This document shows, in pieces, positions 12,601 to 25,100 of a stretch of DNA of 64,000 bases. Location: positions 122,501 to 186,500 of the forward strand of contig JAAOOA010000599.1 in assembly GCA_012861695.1 (NCBI GenBank). Direction: 5' to 3'. The stretch is from Trematomus loennbergii (taxonomy: Eukaryota > Chordata > Actinopteri > Perciformes > Nototheniidae). Each line of letters opens with the position of its first letter. The stretch's first letter is position 1. The notes beneath the pieces were generated by a model, which saw nothing but the letters and a program-made list of their open reading frames with translations, was not told where the DNA came from and ran no database searches. Made by a program: the position numbers and the translations under genes.

Positions 12601-15600
12601 CACAGTGGCAAAGCCCCGGGGGGTGGACGAGATCCGCCCAGAAATGCTGAGAGCTCTGGGTGTTGAGGGACTGTCATGGTTGACAAGTCTCATCAACGTT
12701 GCGTGGAAGTCGGAAACAGTACCGAAGGAGTGGCAGACCGGGGTGGGGGTTCCCCTTTTCAAAAAGGGGGATCAGAGGGTGTGTGCCAATTATAGAGGCA
12801 TCACACTACTCAGCCTCCCCGGGAAAGTTTACTCTAAGCCAGTGGTTCCCAAACTTGTTGTGCCCAAGGCACACCACAGGACAAGTAAAAGTCTCAAGGC
12901 ACACCTGTTGTGCAAAATAGCCCTTATAACACGTGTTATCACTCATATCATGTAAAATATCTGTAAATGTGCATAATTATTTACTAATGCCAAATAAAAT
13001 GTGACAAGACAACTATATTACTCATGAAATATTTATTAACGAAATATTTCAGAAAATAATTTGAAACTTTATCAAATTAGGCTTCATCAAAGCAGCAACA
13101 CACTCATTTAAACCAGACAGGTCACAACATTAAAAATTGTGGAGGATCAGGCTTTGGTGGTCGGCTCCCATCTCGGCGCACAGCTGGGAGAAGAGGCGAG
13201 ATTCCAGGGGCCTTGATTTGATGTAATTCACCATCTGCACAGCCTGATTCAGCACCTCAGTCAACTCCGGGGGCATGGGGGCACTAATGCCTCTCTATGC
13301 AAAATGCAGTGGTTTGTCACGATATGTGGGTTTTGTGCTCTCACCTTAGCAATAAATCCTTTCACTCTCCCCGTCATGCTTGCCGCGCATCTGTGCAAAG
13401 ACTGACGCACATATTTCAGGTCAGACTGTTCTCTTTTAAATAGTTATTAGTTACCCTGAATATTTCTTCTCCCGTAGTATGGCTTTCCATTTCTTTGCAA
13501 AAGAAAAACGTCTCTTTGATAGAGTCAGCATCAACATATCTGACGTTTGCCAGAAGTTGGGCAGCCCCACTTATGTCAGTAGATTCGTCTATTTGTAGGG
13601 AAAATCTGCCGCTCGCCTGCAGTGCCATAAGACAGGTAACTTTCATGATACTGTCTGCTGACAGTTTCTTTCCTCTTGTCTTTCGGTGGTGGGTTGTCGG
13701 CAGTCTCTGGTGGTTGGTGGTTTGCTCCGCACAAGAAAGCGCTCCATTTTCCCTCTTGCGTGTTTCTCAGTTCTAGTGTTGTCCTTCAGCCTTCGATGTG
13801 TCACGGTCTTATAATTCCCACCTGCAACTGCGTTAACAGCGAAATATGGGGTTCTGTAAGGATTTTTTTTTAATAATTGTTTTTAGGTATAGAGTTTGCC
13901 TCTGTATTATGAAATGAGTGCATACAAAGTACTGATATAGTAAATACAAAAATAATTATTTTTGTGTAGTTGTATATTGCAATAATAACGTATGGTTGTC
14001 ACAAAATCCCACGGCACACCCGGACTTGCCTCACGGCACACCGTTTGGGAACCACTGCTCTAAGGTACTCGAAAGGAGGGTCAGGCCGATTGTCGAACCT
14101 CAGATTGAGGAGGAACCATGCGGATTCCGTCCTGGTCGTGGAACGACGGATCAGCTTTTTACTCTCGCAAGGATCCTGGAGGGGGCCTGGGAGTACTCTT
14201 ATCCGGTCTACATGGGTTTTGTAGACTTGGAGAAGGCGTATGACCGGGTTCCCAGGGAGTTACTGTGGGAGGTCCTGCAGGAGTATGGGTTGAGGAGGTC
14301 TCTACTCAGGGCCATCCAATCTCTGTACTCCCAAAGCGAGAGCTGTGTCTGGGTCCTCGGCAGGAAGTCGGACCCATTTCCGGTGAGGGTTGGCCTCTGC
14401 CAGGGCTGCGCTTTGTCACCAATCCTGTTTGCAATATTCATGGAAGGATTTTGAGGCGTAGTCGTGGGGGGAGGGGGTCTGCAGTTCGGTGGGCTAAGGA
14501 TTGCACCACTGCTTTTTGCAGATGATGTGGTTCCAATGGCTTCATCGGTCTGCGACCTTCAGCACTCACTGGATCGGTTCGCAACCGAGTGTGAAGCGGC
14601 TGGGATGAGGATCAGCACCTCCAAATCTGACGCCATGGTTCTCAGCAGAAAACCGATGGACTGTCCACTCCAAGTAGGGCATGAGTCCTCGGGGTCTTGT
14701 TCTCGAGTGAGGGAACAATGGAGCGTGAGATGGGCCGGAGAATCGGAGCAGAGGGAGCGGTACTGCAGTCGCTTTACCGCACCGTGTGACGAACAGAGAG
14801 CTGAGCCAGAAGGCAAAGCTCTCTGTCTACCGGGCCATCTTCGTTCCTACCCTCACCTATGGTCATGAAGGATGGGTCGTGACCGAAAGAACGAGATCGC
14901 AGATACAAGCGGCCGAGATGGGTTTTCTCCGCAGGGTGGCTGGCGTCTCCCTTAGGGATAAGGTGAGAAGTTCAGTCATCCGGGAGGGACTCAGAGTTGA
15001 ACCGCTCCTCCTTCGCGTAGAAAGGAGCCAGTTGAGGTGGTTCGGGCACCTAGTAAGGATGCCACCTGGGCGCCTCTCTAGGGAGGTGTTCCAGGCACGT
15101 CCAGCTGGGAAGAGACCGAGGGGTAGACCTAGGACCAGGTGGAGGGGTTACATCTTCTCTGGCCTGGGAGCACCTTGGGACCCCCCAGTCAGAGCTGGTT
15201 GATGAGGGGAAAGGAACGTTTGGGGCTCTCTGCTGGAGCTGATACCTCCGTGACCCGACCACGGAGAAGAGGGAGAAGATGGATGGATGGAAATAAAAAA
15301 TCCTCTGTATAATTGGATAAATGACATACCAACTTACAGCGAGAAGATATTCGAGTTAATAAGTGGAAGAAATGGATGATTTATGACGGAGGAAAAGTGA
15401 TGTAAGATTTTATTTTTTATACTTGAATTAATATGTAAAATACTACTTGATGTACAAACTCAATAAATATTAGAGATTAGACCGTTTTATTAATACATGT
15501 TGCTCTGGGTAACAAAAACACATCACCACACAGCATGAGGACCACCATTGAAGCTCTTTCAGATTGAAATGCCCCCCCCCCCTGCTCAAAAGACTAAACT

Positions 15601-16073
15601 ACTGTGAGGAAATGTTTAATCTATTTGGAGAATTGTAAGCTGTGCTCTGCTCTGTTTGTGGATGAGCTTTTATTGTATTTTTGTTGAATTTGTTAATTTG
15701 CAAATGTAATTATATTCTTGGTCTGTACTTTAAACTGATTTCTAGTAACTGCACACTTTTTATTTTATAGCATTATTTTTAGGGCTGTCAGTCGATTAAA
15801 ATAGTTAATCGCACATTTTTTATCTGTTCTAAATGTACCTTAGAGGGATATTTTTAAAGTTTTTAATACTCTTATCAACATATGAGTGGACAAATATGCT
15901 TTATATGTTTGTTTATTATCATTTGAACAATGACAAATATTCTCATGAACATTAAACACAACAACCTGAACATTACAAATATTCGCCTCAATTCAACCTA
16001 GAACCTCTCTCATACAATAATACAGTGTGTGTGTGTGTGTGTGTGTGTGGTGGTGGTGTGTGTGTGTGTGTGT

Positions 16074-16113
<40 letters not shown>

Positions 16114-19100
16114 GACACTGTGATGGACCGTTGGAGCTATGTGCAGCTCAAGGCATATATGCTCGAACGGGAGCTGCCTGGATGCTGTAATCATGTAGCG
16201 CGCACTATCCGTGCTGAGTGTGCTGACTTTTTGTACAATGTCCCACTGTCTGGCTACCTGCATCAAGTCAAGTGCTCAGCGCAGTTGTCGGCGAAATGTC
16301 GCTCCTCTGTTTTCATTGAAACAGCTCCTTATATCCGTTAGCGCAGCTAGCTAGCACCAGATGCTAACAACACGTAAGGTGTGCCTCGCTCGCACGAGTC
16401 GCGCCACACTCCCTCCCGGTCCTCCCGATGGCCAGTCCCGGCCTGCCGGTGAGCGTGGAAGTGTGGTCTGCCACAAGCGGGCGGCAGGAGCGGGGCTGTC
16501 AGCATCAGCTTGTAGATGGTATTTTAAACTCAATGCGTTCTGAAACTACGGGGCGGCCGAGGACAAAAAATACACATGCGTTAATCGTGTTAAAATAATT
16601 AGTGGCGTTAACGTTTTTTTTTTGCGTTAACGCGTTATTAACGCGTTAACTTGACAGCCCTAATTATTTTGTAATCTGCCATATATCTAATGTTGGGGAA
16701 TGTTCGGTTTTTTGTGTAATGTAAAAAATCTATAAATAAAAAGTCCCCCCCCTCACCTGCAGGCGGTCACAGAGAGTCTGAGCGGGTGCTCCAGGTGTTT
16801 GGAGATCAGCGCGGCCACGATGATGGCGAAGGCCACCTGCTGGATCTGGATCCCCAGGTAGACCAGCAGCAGGCCGAACAGCTGCAGCGTCCACGACAGG
16901 ATGTTCATGCTCTTCTCGTCCACCAGGGGGCCGTACCGGTAACACACGGCGAAGGTGACGAAGCCCACCACCGTCACGTAGCCTGAGGAAACACAGGAAC
17001 ATATATAGTTACTTACAGGGTTTTATTATTCTTTTTAATAACAACTTTAGGGCACACATGATCAGAAGCTTTTAAGTTTGAAGGACCTGTAGTAATAGAG
17101 CGGTGCAGTGACGAGCCCGAAAACCAGGAAGTGAGTTAGCATTTACCACTTCCGGTTCCCTTGTCTCAGAGCCAACGGGATTTCGGAAAATATCTGGAAA
17201 TAAGGTCGTTGTCGACACAAATTGAAGAGACGGATCACGTTTCAGGGCTCAACGCTAACTTTTAAAAGTGGTTGCCAGGCAACCAGGCATCAGCTTTTGG
17301 TTACCAAAACTGAAAATACGGTTGCCATTTTTAGTCACCTTATATTTTAAATAATTAAGATACTATACAGCAGGGGTATTCAACTAAAATTCAACGAGGT
17401 CCAGTTAGAGAACATCTCCCCATGCAAAGGTCCGGAACATCAAAATGTCTAAGTTGCTTTATGAATTAGTGTGATATATATTGAAGTAGCCTGTAGCTTT
17501 ATCAACGTCTGCATGTCATCGACAAAAGACTGCCAATCAAATAAAGAAAGTACAATTCAAAAACAACAATATTTATTGTCAATGAACATTGAACTATACA
17601 GATATACAGTAAATACTGTGGATATGTGTAATGTTCCTCTCGGGCTGCATTTAAAAATAGCTTTGTTAACCGTTTCACATCATGACTTAACAGCTTCAGA
17701 CGATTATAGAACAATATCAGTCTTTACACATCAAACAATTGAACAGTTTTAAAGTTTCTCTTTCTTTCCCTCTTATATTGCAGTCCCTCACTCACTTTGT
17801 TTTAATTCAGTGCGAGAATTGAGCTTGTCCTGCCAGGAGTTTAGATCTGGGCTGAAATGGTGTCAGGGCCATTCTCATACACTCATGCAGGTGCTCATTG
17901 GTTAGCCTCGGTTAGCCTGCCCTGGAACCATATTTAGTTTTAATTTTGATCCTGGTGGACTGATCATATTGGGCTCTGAGACTGCTTATTCTTTGTGACC
18001 TCAGTTCTGACTTGAGAGGGAATGTTTGGTCAAACACTTGTGTTTTGTCTCATAGAGGCGTTTTGGTACTTTTAATCAGGGTTGGGAGGGTTACTTTGTA
18101 AATGTAATCGGTTACTGAATACATGGCTCTGAAAGTGATCAGAATACAGTTACAGTTACGTGTCTTAAAAAAGTAACGTATTCAGATTACTTTTAGAATA
18201 CTTTTGGAATACTTTATTTTTCCATAACAGATGGGTATGTTTTGGTGAACAGGAGACACTTATGTTACTGTTTTAATGGCTTATCAAGAGCACAACTCAA
18301 ACACAACATCTTGGTGTCATTCTGGACAGCTCCCTCTCATCTGCACCCCACATAAAAAACATCACCCGGACTGCATTATTTGTACTCTCTTAAACCTTTC
18401 CTTAGAATATGTTATGAATTGTCAGGTGTCCTTCGGTGCTTTGAAAGGCGCCCCTAAATAGAATGAATTACCATTATTATTTATTATCTGAAACGACGTA
18501 ATAACTTTTAAAACAGTTTCCAGTCACTTGCCCCATGCATTCAGCAGCAGCAGGCCATTCACTTTGATTTGATCCCGTTATGAAATGTCATCATTTCGAC
18601 AATAAAGAAATGCTACATAAACGTTATCTTGCACATTTTATCGAACCATCTCCGTTTCTAACTTTCAATATATTTAAAAAGAGATCTCTCTCTCTCTGAT
18701 CTGCGTGCGGGGGCGGGCTGTATCTGTCTCTCTCGCTCACAGACATGCTGCAGCGCTGTGCAGTGTGCACACAGTTCTGCTGGTAATGAATATTACATTT
18801 TATGAGGAAACTTTTCCACCAATAATTCCCATAAGTATTCCAAAATGTATTCACTTCAGGTTTACGAAAGTAACTGTAATCAGATTACTCGTTTTTCAAA
18901 TATAACGCGAGCTGAATAGTTACTTGATTTTTGTATTCTGCTTGAGCGCCACGGTCAATGAACAAATGAGACACACTGGTTCTGTGCTCCCAGTGGGCAG
19001 GATGAACATGAATGAGTCCACTCAGGGTTAAAAGCTGTTCTCACTGTCCACTTTCCTCTTCTTGGAGAGCGCCATGTGTCATTATTTGTCTCTCCCTGTC

Positions 19101-22100
19101 TGCCGCTAACACGCCTGTTCACTCTCCTCTCCGTCTTCTCTGCCTGTATCGCTAATTATTCTCTTCACTCACTTTCCTCTCCGCTTCTCTCTGCCGCTCT
19201 CTCTCTCTTCTTCTGTGTTTCTCTCCCTGTATCGCTCACTCGTCTCTTTCGCCCCCTGTCGGCAGCGGTTAAAATAGAATCGCCCCGTCAAAATTGAAAT
19301 CCCCTATTAATGTATTGATTATAGGTCCGGGTCCGTATAGGTCGGCGTCTGGGTCCGGATCCGGACCGCGGTCCGCCTGTTGCCGACCCCTGCTATACAG
19401 TTATACATCAACTTAATAATGAACATGTGACACAAAAGAATGTTCAAATGCTTTACAATAAGTAATTAACACAATTATTTGAAACCTAAGTGGTAGTAAA
19501 CTTGTCCATCCTGAATTGCTGGTATACTAAACACCAGTAGTGCAGCTGTTATGTTCTTCACAGATCCCTCACAAATGAATTGAGCAAGTCACTAGTTTCT
19601 TGGTCATCCGTTGTCTCCCTTTCAAACGTGGGTTTCCTTGACCTCTGTGCTGACCCCCACCACAGATCCACTGGCCCTTCAGCATCGAAGTCTTGGATTG
19701 GCCAGACTAATACATTTCTAATGTTAAATAAATGAAAACCATTCAGTTAAGAATTAGATATTAATTATTAATGCTGTAAATTACCTTTAATATGTCTAAC
19801 TATATTTAAAATGTGTTTCCTTTTTATAGAAGTGATTATATTTGTATGCCAATATTTTCCTATGGTAAAGTTTCGTTTTGCACTTTTACTTTGATAGTAT
19901 TAAAGGTCCCATGTCATGCTTTTCCAGTTATTACCCGTCCCCTTGTGTGTTATGAAGGTTTTTCTGCATGTAAACGGTGTGCAGAGTCACAAACCCTCAA
20001 AGTACACCCTGTAGCGAGTAAAACTCTAACACAGAAAATACCTCCCCAAAACGCCTCGTTGGAGATACGTCACTGTCCATTTGATTCTTCCATTTCGTTC
20101 CGGGTACGGCATGATGTCACCCGGAACGAAATGGACCAATCCGTGGAGCCGTTACGTTAAGCCCCCGCTGATTGGTCCAAATTGACCAATCCACGGACTT
20201 CCTCACACACACATCTGTGTGCAGGGAGCAGCTCAGCTGATTTCTCCTCCCTGGCTGCAGGCTGATAACAGACAGTTGGGATCGCGGCAAAATTCTCTCT
20301 GCAGACCCATTCTCTCTGCAGACCCATTCTCTCTGCAGACCCATTCTCTCTGCAGACCCATTCTCTCTGCAGACCCATTCTCTCTGCAGACCCATTCTCT
20401 CTGCAGACCCATTCTCTCTGCAGACCCATTCTCTCTGCAGACCCATTCTCTCTGCAGACCCATTCTCTCTGCAGACCCATTCTCTCTGCAGACCCATTCT
20501 CTCTGCAGACCCATTCTCTCTGCAGACCCATTCTCTCTGCAGACCCATTCTCACAGCGTTTATCAACCTTTTTCTTACTCAATATCAAGCCACACTTATT
20601 GTTTTTACTTCAGCTGTGACTTTGTGTGTGCTCAGGATGAATTTGGCTGTGTTTCGCTATGTATCCTAAACAAGGAAACAACACCTCCACGGAGCTCAGC
20701 GCGATTCACAACGTCCCGACCAATCAGAGCACACTGTGCTCACAGGGAGGGTGGGGGCTGGAGCTATTGGAGCTACAACGAGCCGTTAAAGGCAGAGAGT
20801 GAAATTCAGTGAATACACGTAGTTTACAGAGATGCTGTTTGAGAAACCAATGTGAGTTGGAGAGATGCTGTATGAGAAACCAATGTGAGTTTGGAGAGAT
20901 GCTGTTTGAGAAACCAATGTGAGTTTGGAGAGATGCTGTATGAGAAACCAATGTGAGTTTTGGAGAGATGCACAATATAAATCTATTCTAGTATACCTCA
21001 ACAATGGAATTATGATCAGTGGAAATGGCCATGACATGGGCCCTTTAAGATCGGAACTCTTATTTTGAAGGAACTTTTACCGGAAGTGAATGGATAACGG
21101 AGCAGAATGTTTCGCCTCCCAAGACTTTACCCATTTCCTCTTTGCGTTCCGTTCGGGTTCACCTTGCGCTTTATCAGTTGAATCACTTTGAACATTCGTT
21201 TGAGATGTTGGCCGAACTTTTTACCCCACAGTCAAACAACTTAATTTGCTTCGCCATTTTTTGTAAAACAAACACACGGCGCACCACGCACGCGAGTAAA
21301 CGTGCATCGCTTTCTGGCTCCCTAATCACACCAATGCACATGCAACTTAAGTATCAGGTTCCGACTGGTCACAACAATAATTAACATTTATCTATGTTGG
21401 GGTGCACATTATGCTGTTTGCTGTCCTTATTTCTTTATGTTAACTGGTTGCCACTGATGGCAACCAAAGGCCAAGAAGTGGTTGACATTTTTTCTGAATG
21501 GTTGCCAATGGCAACCTGGCAACCATTACTGTCGAGCCCTGCGTTTTGTTCTACGACATTAAATCCATCAGCAGTGACCCCACTGGTGATTTCTGAAGAG
21601 TTGACGTGTCTGAGAAACGATGGTTGTTACCAAGGGGCTGAATAGGACTACAGAAGTTGAGGTCGTTGTACGTCATCACGCCGAACACGTAAACACTCCT
21701 CTAAGTTAGTTAGCCCTGTTCTGCTTGAAAGCAAGTACCTGCCTCCTGCAAACTGTTCAAACAAACGCTTCAACTCGTACCATTTAGAGTCTGTATGTTT
21801 GAATATGGATCTGAAGTTGGCGTGACGTTGAAGTCGTGCTGCTGGACTCGGCTGTAGTTCCTTTATAGCATAACGTTAGCATTTTGCTTCTGGACATTAG
21901 ATTTATGATTAGAACATTATAAAAGTAGACATGTGGAGATTATCCGGCTGAACAGAACGTGCATTTATCAAACAGGTTCGTCTTATCTTATTTTGAGCTA
22001 TTTTCCAAATCCTATGGAGAGATCCCGTTGCTTTCTGTCGAGGGAACCAGCAGCTTCCTTCAGGGCAAATTCGCCACTCTATAAACTGACCACTAAATAA

Positions 22101-25100
22101 CGTGGGATAATCTGGGACTATGAGTGAATGAGGCATATTCAAATAATCATTTGGGTGGATTTGACCTATCTTTGGCCCCCTTACTCGATTGGGTTCGTTG
22201 ACACACCTTTCTGACCGTTAGAGCCAATAGAATCGAAGGGGGAGGCCCACACACACACTCGTTGTAAAGAGAAAAGGTGGGGGCTGCGCGTTTACAACTG
22301 AAACTAATTTTGCAGATTTTCTCCTTCTGGAGTTTGGAAACTAAAAAGCAGTTTTATTGCTTATGGATTATCAGAAATCATTTCAAAGAAGGCACAGATA
22401 CATAGGATGAACCTATGGATTAACTGCAGTATCGTTTTTTTATCGTTTAAATGCCATTGAAGACCAGTTTTGACCAAGGTAAGCCATGTTAGCGTTTTTA
22501 GCTTCTTAGCTCCACATGTTATGATGTACGCTTTCGTTTATAGCGTCGCGAATGTTTATCACTGAGTGTTGAGGAGGGCACCGTTAGATTCAGTGTCTCC
22601 AGGACACCAAAAAAGAGTGGTTGGCTGTACATCTAGGATAAGTAATAAGGGAGTTAGAGTGAGTTTAGGTGCAGAGATGGGTTACAATTTTTTCGCTCTT
22701 GGCTAATTCAGAGGCTGAGTGCTAGCATTGTGTTTTTTTTTTTGTTTTTTTTTTTTAAAAGATCAGCTGAGTTTCTTCCCGTTACATGGATATAACACAT
22801 TCATAGTTTTATTCAATATTAAGATTCCTTAGACGTTGTTTCCTGCAAATGACGCGTTTATCCGCCCGGTACCGGGCGGAAGGTGCGTAACAGGTTAACC
22901 AATATGAATAAGATATTATAAATACATGATGACAGATAATAAAACCTGTTTTTGGTGAACATGATTTCACTAAATAGTTGTGATGAGTCCCTGTATCTGC
23001 AGCCATTTGAGAAGAGATGAGTTTCTAGATAACTGGATCCATTCCCCAGCTGTGTTAACTCTGCCCTTTATTTACCAAATCCAATCTGTAAATGAATACG
23101 CTCTGATGAAGGCTGCGTGCCAACACACCTGAGCGTCTTTCTGTTGCGATGTGAGGCAAATAAACAAAAGTGTTTGATTATCTATAAAATGTGTGTGTTA
23201 TGAAGGCTCTTCTTCACCTAACGCCACGTTCCAGTGTTCCCGCAGAATGGTCTGAAGGTTCCTTCCCACCAGCTGGATGGCGTACAGAGAGAACGACCAG
23301 CCGCCGACAATCAGGACATAAAACGGGCTTTTCTGCAGAGAAGAGAAGAAGAAAGTAGGTGAGGCCATCAGAGGGGGGAAGTAGTGGAGTACAAATACTT
23401 TCTTACTGTACTTAAGTACATGTTTCTGGTCTCAGTACTTTACTCCACTACTTATTTTTCTGACCACTTTTTACTTTTTACATTTTCAGGCATTTTGCAT
23501 TTCTCTCAGTAGAAAACGATCTTTCTGAGAGTCTGTTGGCTCGGACATAAACTCTGTAATAAATGTAGTCTACTTTTCATACGAGGTGTAAAACCTGTGA
23601 GCATTTCAAATCTCATATGAAGGAAATGCTTGTAGAATCTGTAGTTGTATTTGTATTGTTGATTTAATGTGTGAACGAGGCGATACAGAGAAGTGAAGCT
23701 GTCATCAGGCTGTAGTTTGTTATAAACTGTTGGAGTGGTGAGCAGGCCTTTGGTTCTGGATGTCTGGGGAGTCAGGTGGTCCGTGAGTGTTTGCTTATCA
23801 GTTAAGTGTCCTTGGTATGAAAAGCCCCTCCCCATGACTGACCTCACCTCATCCCTAAAGGAGATGCAGCCACCCTCTGGAGGAAAACCCAATATCTGTT
23901 CAACATGGCAGTAAAATGAGTCCTTACCTTCGGCAGGAAGCGAGCCAGAATGAAGAGACGATGATGAGAGAGGCGATCATGCCGGTGCTCATACCAGCAG
24001 AGTAGAAGAACACTTGACTCCTTTATTGAGGGAGGAAGACGAGGGGTTCAATATGTTATTATCCTTTTTAATTTAAATGCATCTTAGTGTTGTTAACCTG
24101 TTAAGCACCAAGCCTGTTTTTCATGTTTCAGGCTCGAAAATGACATGCCCAAAACAAATGACTACAACTTAACTTCTAAAAGGGTTATATGAATAATTTC
24201 TTTTATCAAAGTAATGATAAACCTGTGAGTTGGATGTAGAAGTGTCAGAATCAATATAGATTTTTTATTTTAAAGAAAATTCAGATTTTACATAGTAAAA
24301 AACTGTAAATTATAGTGTCCGTCCAAAAATTCTTTTTACTTATAGTGAAAACTATCCTTGGATGATGGGTTAGTAGACTAAAAGCTTTAGGAATCCAAAG
24401 TACAACATATAATAAGTACCCTGTATCAAGATGGATGCAAAACAAGTGACATGTGACCTTTTTAGAGAGGTTTAGCCAAAACCACCCCACCTCTGAGGTG
24501 ATTTGGGTGAAAATGTTTTTTTTTCCCATATCTCTGGCCCCCCTTGCTCGATTTTGATGGTTGACACCTCTTTCTGACCGTTAGAGCCAATAGAATCGAA
24601 GGCACAGATACATTGGATGAACCTATGGATTAACTACAGAATCGTTTTTTTATCGTTTTAATGCCATTGAAGACCAGTTTTGACCAAGGTAAGCCATGTT
24701 AGCGTTTCTAGCTACCTAGCTCCACATGTTATGATGTACGCTTTCGTTTATAGCGTCGCAAATGTTTATCACTGAGTGTTGAGGTGGGCACCCCCAGATT
24801 CTGTGTCTCCAGCTGATGCTAATCGAGGGGTTGGCTGTACATCTAGGATAAGTAATAAGGGAGTTATTGTGAGTTTAGGTGCAGTTTTAAGTTACATTTT
24901 TTCGCTCGTGGCTAATTCAGAGGCTGAGTGTTAGCATTGTGGGGGTTTTTTTAATTTATTTTTTTAAAGATCAGTTAGCTGAGTTTCTTCCCGTTACATG
25001 GATATAAAACATTCATAGTTTATTAAATATTAAGATTCCTTAGACGTTGTTTCCTGCAAATGACGCGTTTATCCGCCCGGTACCGGGGGGGCGGTGCGTA

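Larger units (their letters stand above)
10797..15292 (+). mobile_element. Rex3-like RTE non-LTR retrotransposon, near full length but degraded
   Basis: The element lies antisense in a nemp1 intron. It reads, across several frames, an endonuclease domain (GTWNV near 11226, '[10 protein letters not shown]' near 11618, 'DHHLVVSW' near 11910) and a reverse transcriptase ('[17 protein letters not shown]' near 12765, 'CGFRPGRGT' near 14118, 'FADDV' near 14515). A conserved C-terminal block contains '[14 protein letters not shown]' and '[10 protein letters not shown]'. It ends in a GATG repeat tail at 15278-15292, as known for Rex3/RTE. A segment near 14390-14420 closely matches the published Rex3 PCR primer region as I recall it. 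Frameshifts and stops split the single ORF into at least eight pieces. It is also interrupted by a hAT element at 12840-14057. Confidence 0.88.
19904..21044. mobile_element. TTAA-flanked MITE (AGGTCCCATGTCATG family), full copy
   Basis: Flanked by TTAA at 19900-19903 and 21045-21048. The ends AGGTCCCATGTCATG and CATGACATGGGCCCT are inverted. Fragments of the same family occur at 9801-10025 and 25728-25956. TTAA duplications are known from piggyBac and Kolobok elements, but no transposase is present to decide. The interior holds a 17-bp array and a 34-bp array. Confidence 0.82.
17243..21541. mobile_element. hAT-like element (CAGGGCTCRAC ends) hosting further insertions
   Basis: The left end CAGGGCTCAACGCTAACTTT and the right end (reverse complement CAGGGCTCGACAGTAATGG) are inverted. 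Both are followed inward by GGTTGCCAGG-type segments, matching over about 35 bases with gaps. No clean 8-base duplication is visible (the flanks share only CGTTT). It contains the hAT element at 17371-19392 and the TTAA MITE at 19904-21044. Confidence 0.65.

Noticed and set aside
20117..20812. ORFs of 93-197 codons on both strands
   Set aside because: 17-bp minisatellite inside a MITE; periodic peptide in all frames.
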